From: Gliomastix tumulicola | Lineage: Eukaryota; Ascomycota; Sordariomycetes; Hypocreales; Bionectriaceae | DNA: 64,000 bases | Direction: 5' to 3' | NCBI GenBank assembly: GCA_001599755.1 | Contig: BCHX01000004.1 | Location: 558,001-622,000 of the forward strand | Part shown: positions 1 to 12,427 of the stretch, piece after piece | How the letters are laid out: every line of letters begins with the position of its first letter | Position numbering within the stretch: the stretch's first letter is position 1 | The notes under the pieces: model-generated | Told to the model about the DNA's origin: nothing | Databases searched by the model: none | Seen by the model: the letters and a program-made list of their open reading frames with translations, nothing else | Translations under genes and position numbers: made by a program

Positions 1-1
1 G

Positions 2-319
2 GAGAGCACGGCCGTGCGCTCGACCGTCTCGGACCGCCTGCAGAGCTACCGCCAGGGCGAGAGGGAGGCGCTCCTGCACGCGCGCGAGCTGTGCGGGACG
101 TGTCTCGCGGGTCCGCCCGATCCCGTGAGGATACACTCGGTGCAAGGGCTATCAGTCGCCGGGCAGGTGTTCGAGGAGCCCGGGGATTTGGAAGTCGTGC
201 TGGAGCTGTTGGAGGGGATCGAGAGGGATCTAGGGTGGACGACGTTTCACCATCGGTCGAGGCTGAGGAGTCTGCTCGAAGGACGGAGGGGTGGGCGGCC
301 GAAGTGGCTGTTCTTGTAG
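2..319 (+). CDS. C-terminal fragment of a probable fungal Zn2Cys6 transcription factor (5' truncated by window edge)
   Basis: An open frame enters from the left edge and ends at a TAG at 317-319, leaving about 105 residues. The fragment reads as the tail of the fungal-specific transcription factor middle/C-terminal region. It has a hydrophobic VAGQVF segment, an acidic helix (EEPGDLEVVLELLEGIERDLGW) of the kind that often closes these proteins, a basic stretch and a KWLFL end. No DNA-binding zinc cluster is visible because the N-terminus lies outside the window. The family call rests on resemblance to the usual C-terminal pattern of these regulators and is an inference. The open frame ending in a proper stop supports real coding sequence. 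Confidence 0.5.
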   Translation, partial: ESTAVRSTVSDRLQSYRQGEREALLHARELCGTCLAGPPDPVRIHSVQGLSVAGQVFEEPGDLEVVLELLEGIERDLGWTTFHHRSRLRSLLEGRRGGRPKWLFL

Positions 320-3300
320 AGTATAGATAGACATGACGTTACGATAATGATGATAAGAGTTAGTGTTAACAGTGGTGAAAGGAAGTGGTGGGTGATATGT
401 ACAACAGGTGCATCCATTCCGAACCTGAGGCCAAGGCCAAAATCTTGGCTTGGAGTTGTGCAACACGATCGGAGTCCGGAGGTGAGTAGACGAGCCGTGC
501 AATAGTATCACAGCCAGATATCTAGGCCATCTCCTGATTTGACCGCTCCCGTTCGATCTGCTGAGACAGTGAGGCTTCGGCCGTGCGTCTCAACAGCTAT
601 GCCTAGCACGAAGCATGGCTGGATCCTCATATGGCGCCTTGGTCGACAGTCGAATCTCATGGGCTGAGCACGCGATATGATATTCAAAGCGATGTCATCC
701 AATAGATGTTACATCTATGGCTCAAACTGTGGCAATGAAAAGTCTTTTGAGCGGCTAAGCTGAGTGATTTGATTCCTCATCTGTCTCTGGTAGACGCCCT
801 GAAAATGAAGGAGCTCTCTCGCTGTGACGATGCTCGTTCGGCCTGCCAAAGGACGGAAATGCGTTAAGCCGTGGCGCTTTCCAACTCAGTCGATTCGCTG
901 AACCAGCCGTCACTGCCCTCGATGGCCCGTTCTGATCGACGAAGTCAGCTCAAATTCGCTCCATCTGAAAGGGCTCTCCGTACCCTTCCTGTGCTCCGTC
1001 GGCCTCTCTTAGGCCCAGTTTGGCGTAGTTTGGAAAAATATCTTCAGGTCTTGAACCGACCCTTCGACAGTAATGGATTCCATGCGGTTGTGTGGTAGCT
1101 TAGGTCTGCAGTTGAGCTTCAGATCACCCGTGGTCGAGGGCACGAAGTGACGCAGGCGACAGACCCGTCTCGAATGCCACACTTCTTTCGGATAGACATG
1201 TCCTCGAGTACATGCTAGCGGCCACCCCGTTGTGGTGCGGCTGTGTTTTGCTGAAGACGGCCAAGCACAGGAAACACGGGCGCCTGTTGTCCTTTGACGG
1301 AAGATGCGGAGCTGACAGACTCGGGTCGCCAGGTATATGGAACGGCGCCTCTGTAGTCCTTGAGACATTCCCCCTCGTGCCCCTTCTTAACCCAGCCAAG
1401 CTCCACCTCCTGATTGAGCTGATATTCCGTCTTCTTTAGCTTCGCGGCACGGTCGGTCGTGATGCGCATCTCCAAATGTCTGGTGGTGCGCTTCCGGAAC
1501 CACTTTGCCCCTGGGGGAGCTCCTGTGACATAGGCCATGAACCGGACCGCGGAGCTATGCTCAACGTTGATTTTGGTGAAGGACTTCTCGACTTCCACCC
1601 TGTCGGGCAGGAGGTGAGTGAACGAGGGGGCGCTGGCTTCGGACGACATGCTGTTTGATGATTGGAGGACTCGTAGATGCTGGACGAAGATGCTGAACGC
1701 AATACTGTGAGTGAGGCCTTGGTGGCATGAGTAGGTATGATGATGGGAAGAGCAGCATCCTTCATGGCCCCAGGCCGTCCTTTTCTGTCGGAAAAGGCAA
1801 TGTCTGTTTGCTTGCTTGCAAGTCATTGTGCACTCTAGGACATGCTGGTAATGGCATCGAGCTGCGCAGCTGGAGTTGCATCGAGGGCAAACTTGCACCT
1901 GCAAGCCCAACACTGGCGTGCGACTGCCCTGTACTCGCAGGCATAGCGAGGTTGGCGTGGTCCATGTCTTCAAAGGCTCCCACTGTTTATCTTGTCAAAC
2001 AAGCAGACCAAACCGGCCCAGCCCCTCCATCCGTCGGCAAGAATGTGGGCTAGCATCATTAGGCTGCAGGCATGAGTATTTGGCGAGCTCGACATCTTCA
2101 TGAGAGGAAGAGGGATTCGATATCTGCCTACCCAATCTTCACGCAACAGGTAGGCTATCCGGCCTGTGACAAATTTATCGTGCAGCACAGCCTCGTACTC
2201 ATACTTTTGGAGCATCGACAGGGCGACGAGTTACAGCACGGGATGCCAGTCGTACAAGCAGGCCGCGTGGCGGATGCTGGAGTTTGGGACGAAAGAGGTC
2301 CGGTGTCACACCAACCATGGCCGTGCTGCGCCTCGTGATTGGGGAAGCAGACGCCTGGGCCCAGGCACATGTTCGCTCCCCAGCTGCACAAAGGCCTACA
2401 CCGCCCGCCCGCCCAGATGCTCGCTCTTGCGACGGACCGTCAAGGCGGCTCTCCCTGCACACCACAAGAGTCTGTGGCGCCTCCAGTGACGGATGAAACT
2501 GTTTACAACCTCGCAGCTGATGGCTGTCAAATGACGCCTAGCTCGGAGTCAAACCGCCGAATACGCGCACGGGTCCCATCTCGCACTAGAGCCTCGCGCC
2601 CGAGTTTCAAGATCTTGCTCGCTCGGTCGAATTGGATTCCCGGTCTGTTGCTGGTCCGTTCACCACTGTTGGCCTGTCATGGCATCACCACCCGTCACTC
2701 ACAGGAGCCGGTCGGCCGGGACGAGGAGGCCTAGGAAAGGCAAACCGCTAGGTCACCCGACTTGAGGTTGTGGCATATCGTCATGCCCTCCCTCAACAGC
2801 CACACCAACGTCGGACGGCCGAGAGGTGTGGCAAATGCAAAAACGCGAGGCGCGAGCTGTGGTCAGTCACGGGCAAACCTGGTGGTTGCAAGGTAATCAC
2901 AAGCCGGGTCGAGGTCTGGGCTGGAAAGTTGCCAGTCTAGACGCGTCGAATGATGAACTGCAGGCGAGATTTAGATGTGATGATGCATGGCACTGATGAA
3001 ATGTGAAAGGCAACTCAAAGGCAGGAGCGAGGCTGGAGCCTCTTGCCCAGAGTGACCACTGCAAGAATGGCAAGCGTCGCCCATTTCAGTCATTTCACTT
3101 CACATGGAAGGAGCGGCCGAGGGGCATCGAGCCATCCTCAAGTCATGTGACAGAAAAATTAGGGCGGAAATACGGGATAGGGAGCGGTTCACCTGTTGCA
3201 CCTGGAGCCAAGCAGTCCAACAAGCTCCAAGAAAGAGGCACAAACCTTGGATGTCGTTGAGCTTGGCTTTGGTCATCGAGATGGAGTGGGGAGGGGAAAT

Positions 3301-5297
3301 CAGGTGCGCGGAACCAATGGCAGGGCCGGCTCAGGAGCAAGTGAAGACAGGCCTTGACCTACGGGACAGCGCACCCTGTTCTTCGCCCTCACCCGGGTCT
3401 TGGCATGCCACATCCGAACGAGCGTCCCATTGGCTGTGCGCGAAGGGTCATCCGCTGTTTTCTTCTGAGTGACAGACAGGTTGCGGTCCGCGTGGGAGGA
3501 GTGAGGGATTGTGTGGGCTCGCTCCATGGGACGACCAGCGATAACCAACTGGCTCATCACGCTGTGTAAATTGCACCTAATTACTGCACGCCCGCACAAG
3601 TCATGTCGCTCGTCCCTCTTGGCCAGCCAGTGGCAGCCGGCAGTGAAACGGTCAGCGCGCGCGCTGGGTGAATACCGGAGGCCTCATCTGGGGATCGACG
3701 GGTCCCAGCGGCTCTGGCCCCTGAACCGTGAGATGTGAGCACTTTGGGTTTGGGACTTTCAGGGACGTGACGGTGAGCAAGCATCATGCCGACGGCGCAT
3801 TGATGTGGCGTGACAGGCTGGTGGTGATGGGAGTGGTGTTGATCGTGCTGCCTACGCTTTGGCCTAGTCCATTTCTCCCGCCCAGTCCACTGTAGAAAGC
3901 CACCGATTAGGTAAATACTGGACGGCCTCGATTTGCTGCCCTCTCCAAGATTTGGGAGGACAGTTCAATAAAGTGCAGAGCTACTGTTCGCCCAGGCGCC
4001 GGACTCACGTCCGATCCTCCCCAACCCGAAGGATGGGAGGGGGGGAAAAGACACAACCCGAAGGCTGGCCCGAAGTGGGCGAGCAATACTCGGCGACTGG
4101 GATGGCCTGGTAGCGGTGGATGCTACAAGGCAGGAGACCAGGAGCCCAGAGAGGCCTCTGGGGGGGGGGCTCGTCCTTTCTTGCTCGCCGTCGCTGCGGG
4201 ATTGTTTCGGGGTGTGTGGGCTGGCAGCTGCTGGCGGCGGTCAGAGCCAGCCAACCAGCCTCCACGGTTCGTATACAGTGTCCTAGAACGTGCGCTTGCG
4301 AGCCGGATTGCCGAGCTGATGTCAAGGGCTTGGTCTTGCTTGCTTCTGGCTCTTCGTTTTGCTTTGCCCGTGCCTGGCTAACGGAGCGACAAGATTTCGG
4401 GCGCGAAAAAGGCAAATGAGGACAGCCATGTCGGTAGTCTGCAAACGCTCCCTCGCTCATGAAAAAAAAAAAACCATGATGGACGTGCCAAGTCTGGACA
4501 GCCATCCATCTTTGCTCGCCCAGCGTCACTTGAGCCCATCCACCCCATCCACTGGATGCTGAGGGAGATTTTTAGTGGGTGTCTGGGCTGGTCTACAGGG
4601 AGGGAGGGAGTCATGGAGTCGCCAAGCGCCAATAGAGTCAATCGCTGGGCCCCACCCTCGCTCGCTGACGGTGCTGTAGCGCTGTAACGCCGCTGTCGCA
4701 ACGGCCTGGATTAGCGGTCGACGGGCATTAGTTAGTGCTAGCAGAGGCTGTGCTCCCTCCCCAGAATCAACTGAGGACGGCCCCTCCACCAACCGTCTCC
4801 CGTTTTCTCTCCTCTGCCAGGCCTGCTTCGCCAATCCTACGAGTGGTGGTTGTGGACGTTTTCTCGTCATCCCTCCCGAACCATCAATCCCTCCGCACCC
4901 TCGCTCACCACCTCGACCAGGCGCTGCTCTCTCCCTCCCCCCCCACCAACGACATCACGGGGCTCGCGCCAAAGGGACCAAAGGGACCTCCTCGCCTCGA
5001 AATCTCCTCTGCGTCTGGGCCCAGCCGTGGTATTCCGTCGCCGATCGTCGATTGTGCCTGATTCGACCCGCCCTGGGCCACACTTCAAGAAGAAACCTCA
5101 GCTGTCTCGGTCCTCCCCTCGACAACAACAAAGACGACAACCCGCGTCCCGATCTCGGCCAACCCCCATTGTCGAAGCGAGTCGACCCGTCCCGATAGAG
5201 CTGCTCGCGTCGTCTCGCGGCCGCCACGAGCCACTTGCATGTGGTCGCAATAACGACCGCCCCTGCACGACGTCGACGACGGCTGCCACGCCCGATC
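320..5297. other. Long intergenic region without a convincing gene
   Basis: About 5 kb between the transcription-factor fragment and the DUF7820-like gene. Open frames are short, mostly without a good start, and show no family I recognise. The only stretch that looks mildly protein-like is on the minus strand at 1215-1649 (listed separately). C/T-rich stretches at about 4740-5290 suit the promoter and 5' leader of the next gene. Confidence 0.5.
1215..1649 (-). CDS. Possible small hypothetical protein
   Basis: An ATG-initiated frame of 144 codons. The first 80 or so residues have a balanced charged/hydrophobic composition, with segments such as VEVEKSFTKINVEHSSAV and RITTDRAAKLKKTEYQLNQE. This is unlike the Ser/Arg/Pro-rich shadows around it. 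The tail after about residue 105 looks non-coding, so an intron or a decayed gene is possible. I do not recognise a family and no neighbour supports it. Treat it as a weak candidate. Confidence 0.2.
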   Translation of the reverse strand: MSSEASAPSFTHLLPDRVEVEKSFTKINVEHSSAVRFMAYVTGAPPGAKWFRKRTTRHLEMRITTDRAAKLKKTEYQLNQEVELGWVKKGHEGECLKDYRGAVPYTWRPESVSSASSVKGQQAPVFPVLGRLQQNTAAPQRGGR

Positions 5298-7806
5298 ATG
5301 GACTCTTCCCAGAGTGACACGTCGGGAGGCGAACGTCGTTTGTCGACGGCGGCATCTGTCAGGTCGACCAACTATACCACGCCGTCCACGGGCGCCACCG
5401 AGGAGAGCTACCCCCTCGAGGATATCTTCGTTGCCGACGGCTTCCGACCATCACATAATGCCCCTGGGTCCCAATCATCGACGTCACGGCCTGGATCGAG
5501 CCACTCGCCGCCGCAGCCGTTGTTGCTCTCGCCATTAGCCCGATTACCGCTCCCTACGCGGCCAGAGCCGTCATCATCATCATCATCATCATCACGAGCT
5601 GGCAACGGCGAGACATTATTACCCACCAATGCTGCTGCTGCTGCTGCTGCTGCTGCACCGGACGTCACGAATAAGGGAAACCCAGGCCCGTCGATACCGC
5701 GTCCGTCGAGCACGTCAAAGCCACACCGCCCTCACGAATCCTTCACGCTCCGTAACGATGGATCGAGCACGACCGTTACGAACTCCCTCAACACATCATC
5801 TCAGCCCGCCCTCCTCCCCAACGAGACACCATTATTTTCCAACGACAGTCCCTTACACGGGTCATCGTCCTCATCCCAGCAATTCGGGTTCCTAGCCGAC
5901 AGCAGCAGGCCAGGGCCGTCACATGCAGGAAATCCATTGACCGAGGGGGAATATCATGGCCCCCGAGGGCCGACACATCCCTACGCGCTATATCCGCAGA
6001 ACACGATAATGAACGAGGAGCTGGCCAGCCAACACATTCCCATAGGGTTCCCTGGGCACGCGGTGACGTATCAGCGGCAGGTTGGGCCGGATGGGGAAGA
6101 GATTGGAGATCTGGTAGGGCCGCTGGGCCACATGGAGGAGCTCCCGCCATACACGAGATATCCTGCCGGGCCCTATGCCTCGGCGGGGGGACAGGGCGCG
6201 TCGGTTCCAAGTAATGCTGGGACTGCTGGCGGCGATGGTTCTGGAAGCCCATCAGCACCCGCTTCCGTGAGTGCTACGCCAAATACATCCGCAGATGCCT
6301 CATCAGTGGATCCATCCATGGTCATTTCGACGAGCGCCTCTGGGAGTGGCTCGATCGCTGGCTCCGGGAGCCCGCGAAACAGTGCGCCGCCGCCAGCGGA
6401 CTGGCAGGCAGATCCGAGCTTGGGGAGACAAAATCCCGAGTATTCGCCTAATGACACCGGGTTGGCACCCGTCCACGGATCCAACCAATCCATTCAGACA
6501 GGGGAATCCATCACGACCACCAGCCTCAGCATCAACGTGGCCGCCAAAGACTTTGCTGAGAAGATCGACGTGGGCGGCAAGTGGCATAGGAGAGCGCGGA
6601 AGAAGCTATGGGGCGTGGTTCCATGCTGGGCCATCTGCCTCATGCTCTTGGGGCTGATCATTGTCGGCATCGTTCTGGGGGCCGTCGTCGGGACCATGAT
6701 GTCCAACGGCGGCGGCAAGGGAAGTTCCGGACCGTAAGTGATTCGCACACCCGCAAGTTACTATCACCACTAACACCCTTCGCAGCCAATACCCATACGG
6801 CGAGGTGCCAACGCCAGCCGACGTCGAGCCCCTGAACACATTACCATCAAATCTAGCGCCGCCCATAGTAGGCCTTTTCGACCTCCCGCCCCTCGAGGTC
6901 AGTCAAGCCCCGAGGCTGTGCTTCAACGATACGACACAATCCCAGGCGTGGAACTGCGACATGCCGCTGCGGTGGTACTCGATGGAGGTCGGCAGAGTAC
7001 CGAACGCGTCCCAGACGGAAAACTACGAGATGACCCTGACATCGGTCAACGGCTCCGACAACCTATATCTCTGGGGCACCCAACCTCCCAGCATAATCGA
7101 ACCAGTGCAACTGACACTGGTCAACGACACCTTCGAGGTGTCGCGTGGACCGGCCTGGTGGTTCAAGATGAACTACAACAAGCAGGTCATCCTGTCCGAG
7201 AGCAGCTTCACAGCAACCCACCAGAAGCGAGAGTGGGAGTACGACGGGCCGCCGCGACCAGGCTTCGACCCCACGCGCTTCATGAGTAAGAACCCGGGGC
7301 CGGAGGAGGGCGAGAAGCCGTGGTTCTGCACGTGGCCCAACACGACCATGGAGGTCTTCATCTACCCGAGCCAGAATATCAGCGTGCGATATACATCCAC
7401 GTCGTCTACATCCTCTGCCGCCGGCGCATCTGCCACAAGCACGACGCAGGACCAGACCGTTGTGTCATCATACGACCCGACCCCCGCGTATCCGCAGGTC
7501 ATCAAGTTCATGGAGCGCCGTCTGTTCATGGATGGCGACGAGGAGGCGGCGACGTGCCGGCAGGTCAAGATCACCAACGGCGGCAGGGACAAGGAGGATC
7601 TAATGGACGCCAACGGGAACCCGATCGAGGTCATCGTGGTCGAGAGGATGCGCACATACGAGGAGCTCGCCGCGGCGGCGAATCGGAATCGCCATCCTGA
7701 TAGGAGGTGGATGACAGGCACGAGCCGGAGCGACGAGTATAATCCGCTCGTGAAACGAGAATCCCTCGAGCTAACGGACTGCGGGTGTCTGTGGTGGTCT
7801 ACATGA
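5298..7806 (+). CDS. Single-pass membrane protein with conserved extracellular domain (DUF7820-like)
   Basis: Two exons, 5298-6733 and 6786-7806, with a GTAAGT donor and a CGCAG acceptor, encode 818 residues. Residues 1-436 are a low-complexity Ser/Pro/Gly-rich tail with a TCA-encoded serine run and an alanine run. A basic patch (RRARKK) then precedes one strong membrane helix at about 440-470, ending in a glycine-rich linker. The basic patch on the N-side predicts a cytosolic N-terminus. The last 340 residues form a conserved-looking globular domain with several N-x-S/T sites, suggesting it lies outside the plasma membrane or in the secretory lumen. It ends in the Cys-containing motif TDCGCLWWST. 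I relate it to DUF7820, a fungal family sometimes loosely labelled glycoprotease family protein; no protease motif is visible. The start is the first ATG in frame that follows the pyrimidine-rich leader. Molecular function is unknown. Confidence 0.85.
5573..5655 (+). repeat. Coding trinucleotide repeats (TCA)n and (GCT)n
   Basis: A run of TCA triplets around 5573-5595 encodes serines and a GCT run around 5630-5655 encodes alanines. Both lie in the disordered N-terminal tail of the membrane protein and are likely to vary in length between strains. Confidence 0.8.
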
Positions 7807-8737
7807 ACGAAAGGCATCATCACCTCTTACGCGCCATATTCGTCTGTCTAACGTCTTCATTTTCTTTTTCTTATTGGCATGTTTGAACATACGACTCTTC
7901 CAAGGATATTCACAGCTTTTTTTCTCAACGGCAGGCTTATGGAACGATATCTCGGAGTGTCACTTGCGGTTCTTTTCCCTCGGGCGTTTTTGGAGGCTTC
8001 TGTTTACCTATTCTGTTTGGTTGCAACTATGGGGGGGGAAAAGTCTCACCGGGAGATCACACTCAAATGACGGATCACACACTCTACGAATCTTTGACTT
8101 CATTCCGTCAGCCGCCAAACCATCGTTTCTTCACACAACACGGGCGTGTACCCCCTTCTTCCACTGGATGAGACATGAGAGGGGACTGGGGGGAGCCAAA
8201 TTCACGAGCTGGATTATGGGTAGGGTAGATATGTTCGTCAAAGGTTAGTCTTAGACGGGGATGGGATGGGATGGGGATGGGAGGAAATATACAGATCACG
8301 GGCCACGGCCCTCTACGAGTTACGACAGTCACTTGTGTGTCATGATTTTGTGCAGAAGCGTGATGAATTTGCTTCTACGTAGTCGTCGAGTGCACATCCT
8401 ATTGTGTGACCCTATTGTTTTTTATTCGATCCGTTTTTTCCATCCATGAAAACCACCGTATCCTCCCTCCCTTGACCGTATGAAGACAACCCGAGTTGAA
8501 CTTCAAACATGAAAAAGTGCGATGACAGGTGTAATGGGTATCTCTGTAGTTGTATGAATGTGCTGTAAGAATTCGAGGCGATGAGAAAAGTCGAAAAAGT
8601 GTTCCGTGTGCTTGCTCAAGCGTGACCGAGGACAGAGTGACCTGAAGTCGAGATCAGTTGGAGACGGACGGTTGATTCTCCCGAGTCCAAATGATGCCTT
8701 GTATCGTGTCGAGCGTCAGCAGATGGGAGGGCCGCGC
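7807..8737. other. Convergent 3' intergenic region
   Basis: This lies between the stop codons of the DUF7820-like gene (+) and PEX20 (-). It contains T-rich stretches (7860-7930, 8415-8440) typical of 3' untranslated sequence and poly(A) regions of both genes. I see no open frame of interest. Confidence 0.6.
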
Positions 8738-10029
8738 TTAAGCGCCGGGCTGCTTGTCCTTGTCGGAAGGACCGGCAGCGTCATCGGTCTCGCGGACCTC
8801 GTTGTCGACAATGTCCTTCTTTCCGTCGGCGAAGTCGCGCATGAGCGACAGGAAGGTCGAGTTCTTCCACTTCTCGCCGTCCTCGTCCTTGAGAGAGTCG
8901 AGGAGACGCTCAGCAGCCTGGGCCACCTCGGACTTGGCCTTGGGTCCAGCCTCGTTGACTTCTTCTTCTTCTTCGACGTCAGCGACGGGGGCCGCGGTGA
9001 CGGTAGTGGCGGCGGGCTCGGCGGGAGCAGAGAGGGAGAGGTTCTGCATCTCGGTGACCCCTAGATCGGTGAAGTGAGTGTGCTCAACGGTGCGGGAGAA
9101 GGGGGCCTGTTCCTGTTCCATGGTGCCAGCGGTGGCAGCAGCGGCCTGGGTAGGGAGGGCGATGAAAGTCTCGACGGTGGTAGACTGGGAGACGTTCTCG
9201 TCGGGGCCGGTGGCCTGCTGGAGCTCGAGGTCACGCGCGATCTGCTCCATGATCGCGTCCACGTCTTCCATGGCCTTAGCATGGGCGGCGCCGTCGCCAT
9301 GAACAGCCATCCAGTTGTTGAGCTCGCTGTTGAACTCGGCCTCGCGGGCGGGGCGGCCAGCAGCGGCGAGGGCGGGATCGTGGAAGCCACCGTTGGTAGG
9401 GCCGTAGACGGGCTGCAGACCGAGGTTTGGCTGCATGTAACTGTTCATCAGGCCCGGGTGCATAGGCATCGGCTGCTGCAGATGGTGGTGAACAACCTGG
9501 CCCGGGGCCACAGTGTTGCTATCTCCGTGCTGGGGACCATTCCTCGCAGCATTATACTGGGCGAAATCCCGGGCCCAGGTGTTCACACCAGTGCGCAGCT
9601 GCTGCTCATGACCCGCGTGAACGGGACCAGCCGCCATGGGAGCCGCATGAACGTGGTTGAAGGCAGCGGCGTGAACGTTGACACGACCAGCGGGACCCTG
9701 CCAGCCACCGGGGGCAACGGGGCCGGGGCCAGCCATGAAGTTCTCGAAGGCGGCATCCTGGCCTTGGCCCTGGTGAGGCTGGGGGGTGGAGCGGAAGGAC
9801 TTGGGGGGGAGGGTTAGCAAGGCCCGCGCCGAGTGCATAGAACGAAGGGAGCAGGGAGCATGGCTGAGATGAGAGGGAAATAGAGAAGAGGAGAAGAGTT
9901 ACGTACCTGCGCGCCGCTGGGGCCGCCGTTGTTGTTGACGAGGCGATCCTGCTGGTTGCTGGCATCGCGGTTCTGCTGATCAACGATGCGCTTGAAGGGC
10001 GTTCCGCCGTTGCACGAATTGTCGGCCAT
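8738..10029 (-). CDS. PEX20: Peroxin 20, PTS2 co-receptor
   Basis: Two exons (10029-9907 and 9799-8738) joined across a 107 nt intron with a GTACGT donor, a GCTAAC branch site and an AAG acceptor give 394 residues. Pex20 binds Pex7 and carries PTS2 cargo to the peroxisome docking complex. Visible hallmarks are a Cys at position 6 close to the N-terminus with a Lys at 13 (the conserved Cys region used in ubiquitin-dependent recycling), a WxxxF-type motif WARDF at 116-120 for Pex14/Pex13 contact, a second aromatic motif near 203 (NNWMAV), and the C-terminal Pex7-binding region at about 335-380 (GEKWKNSTFLSLMRDFADG). It lacks the TPR repeats of Pex5, which excludes that receptor. It is divergent from SEC13 with an 860 bp shared upstream region. 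The length fits fungal Pex20. Confidence 0.88.
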
Positions 10030-10889
10030 GATGTCTTCTTGATGGTGGTGATAGGATATCACGAGGGGAGTGTGGTTGGTTGTGTAAGAGTGAGTGAGTG
10101 AAAGGGAGAGAGAAGAAGCTTTGTAGGCCGCGAGACGAAGGGAGGCAAAGATGATCTCAGGTGAAGGAAGTATCGAGGATGCAGGAAGAGGAAGATCGTG
10201 GCGAGGGTCCGGGAGAAAAAGTGGCCTTTATATACCCCTCCCAGAGCAAAGAGTGATCTGCCAGTTCCCTAGGGCCCGGCGTTTGCAGACTCGAAGGTGA
10301 GCCCGGAGCGGAGGTGAGGTGAGGTTGACGACGATGCTGGAGCGATATAATAGAGAGCCGGACGGACAAGCGGGTCCCGCGGTGTCAGAGGTCAATAGGA
10401 AGTGAATGCGTATTGAGCCCTATCCTATTTCAAAGGGGAGGGAGAGGCGCCGTATTGAGGATGACTTGGTATTGTGTGCAGGAGGAGCAGCCATTCTCGG
10501 GGGTGACTTGAATGAATCAAGGTCAGGCTGCCTGTCTGACTGAATAGGGCGAAAGCTTGTGATTGTTGAAGAGCCAGGAAGATCGGCCCTTGAATAAGCA
10601 GAAAGCCGTGCCGAGGAGCAGCTCGGCTTGCCGATAAGATAAGCAGGCATCATGGAGGGGCAGTTCACGCCTTGTCTCACGTGACGGTCGTACAGTCAGC
10701 GGCTGCTAAGTCAGCAGTGCGTAGTCATCACCCAAACCGCCTGCTGGTGCTCCAATCGATAGCTCCCTTGTCAATTGGCGGGACCAACCAAACACGTTCC
10801 CAGAAGCCAAAGCAGCCAGATCGTCACTTCGAGCCATCCTCACTTCACCGTCAATTCACAGCCGGCACACGCGATACAGGGTCCTCACG
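10030..10889. promoter_or_regulatory. Divergent promoter region of PEX20 and SEC13
   Basis: 860 bp separate the two start codons. The PEX20-proximal side (10030-10150) is rich in GAGTGAGTGA/GAGAGA on the plus strand, i.e. a CT-rich leader for PEX20. A TATATA-like stretch lies near 10227-10234 on the PEX20 side. I see no coding sequence. Confidence 0.5.
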
Positions 10890-12086
10890 ATGGTGCGTTT
10901 CAGACTGTTTCCAAACGCGATGCCCATCAGGGTGTCAGAGGCGATGCTGAGATGCTAATGATCAACAGGCAGCACAGGTCATCTCCAACTCAGGCCACGA
11001 TGATATGATTGTAACGAAACCCTCCTTCCCCCCATTCTTCTCCCAACCTCGCGCAAACGCAGCCTCGTTCGTCCCGACTGACAGCCGGCCCTACGAATAA
11101 TAGCACGATGCGGTCCTGGACTACTACGGTCGGAAGCTAGCGACTTGCTCCAGCGATAGGACGGTCAAGATCTTCGAGATCGAGGGCGAATCCCAGCGAC
11201 TTCTCGAGACTCTAAAGGGGTGAGTGAGGTCAACCCCGCCACCAATCAACCTACAAAAATAGATATAAAAAAAAACACATGCTGACTAGCATTCCAAAGC
11301 CACGAGGGCGCCGTCTGGTGCGTGGCATGGGCGCACCCCAAGTACGGCAACATCCTCGCCTCGGCCGGCTACGACGGCAAGGTCTTCCTCTGGAAGGAGC
11401 AGGGCGCGCAGCAGGCGACGCAGTGGCAGCGCATCTACGAGTTCCCCCTGCACAAGGCCTCGGTCAACACGGTGTCGTGGTCGCCGCACGAGGCCGGCTG
11501 CCTGCTGGCCTGCGCGTCGTCGGACGGCAACGTCTCCGTGCTCGAGTTCAAGGACAGCAGCGCCATCGACCACGTGACGGTGCATGCGCACGGGCTGGGC
11601 GTCAACTCCGTATCGTGGGCGCCTGCCCTCGCACCGGGCACCATCGCCAGCTCGGCGCCAGCAGCAGCGGCATCAGCAGCAGCAGCAGCCACTCCGGGCG
11701 CCAACAGGAGATTCGTGACGGGCGGCAGCGACAACCTGCTCAAGATCTGGGTGTTCGACGCCGCAGGGCAGACGTACCGGCAGGAGGGCGCGCCGCTGAC
11801 GGGCCACTCGGACTGGGTACGCGACGTGGCGTGGAGCCCGACGGTGCTGCACAAGTCGTACATTGCCAGCGCGTCGCAGGACAAGACGGTGCGCATCTGG
11901 ACGTCGGAGCCCGGCAGCGGCGGCCAGTGGGAGGCCAAGGTGCTGAGCTTCGAGGCGCCCGTGTGGCGCGTGAGCTGGTCGCTGAGCGGCAACGTCCTGG
12001 CCGTCAGCGCGGCCGACAACAAGGTGACGCTGTGGAAGGAGAACCTCAGGGGGGAGTGGGAGACGTTCAAGTCGATCGAGGAATAG
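10890..12086 (+). CDS. SEC13: SEC13, COPII coat and nuclear pore Y-complex WD40 protein
   Basis: Four exons: 10890-10892, 10969-11010, 11104-11219 and 11300-12086, giving 315 residues. Exon 1 is only the start codon. It joins exon 2 to give MAAQVISNSGHDDMI, then HDAVLDYYGRKLATCSSDRT, the well-known Sec13 N-terminus. Introns are 76, 93 and 80 nt with GTGCGT, GTAACG and GTGAGT donors. The protein is a six-bladed WD40 propeller. It pairs with Sec31 in the outer COPII coat for ER-to-Golgi transport and with Nup145C-type nucleoporins at nuclear pores. Blade motifs with W-D/W-K ends are visible throughout (KVFLWKEQG, LKIWVFD, VRIWTSE, VTLWKEN). An alanine-rich insert (about 11658-11690) interrupts the blade region around residue 165-178 and is probably a surface loop. 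The stop is followed directly by the probable 3' UTR. Confidence 0.95.
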
Positions 12087-12427
12087 ATGCGGAGGATTTG
12101 TACAGAGAGAGAGATGTTAGAGAGGAGCATGGCGTTACGGGCACGAAAAGGTGGCTCAGCATTTCCTTAGTATGATGACGGTGATTCCACACGATTCAGG
12201 GGCGCGCCGAAAATCAAACATCACAGACGTTGGCGGGAGGTTGTCATGGAGCATCCCATTGTTTAGAAACAAAAAAAAGAGCCAGCATCAGTGCGAAAAA
12301 ACAAAACTCGTATAATATAACTTCATGTCGTGTATCCGAGTGTACGTCGTGCATAAGTGTCATCAGGCCCAGCAGACTCCAGGCGTCATCACTCAAACTG
12401 TCTACAGGAGAACAGACAACATCCCCT
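12087..12427. other. Convergent 3' intergenic region
   Basis: 340 bp between SEC13 (+) and the sorbosone dehydrogenase-like gene (-). An A-rich stretch at 12270-12300 is compatible with a 3' end. No gene is seen. Confidence 0.6.

Noticed and set aside
9074..9817. 247-codon plus frame opposite PEX20
   Set aside because: Shadow of PEX20 exon 2; its end matches the antisense of the PEX20 splice region.
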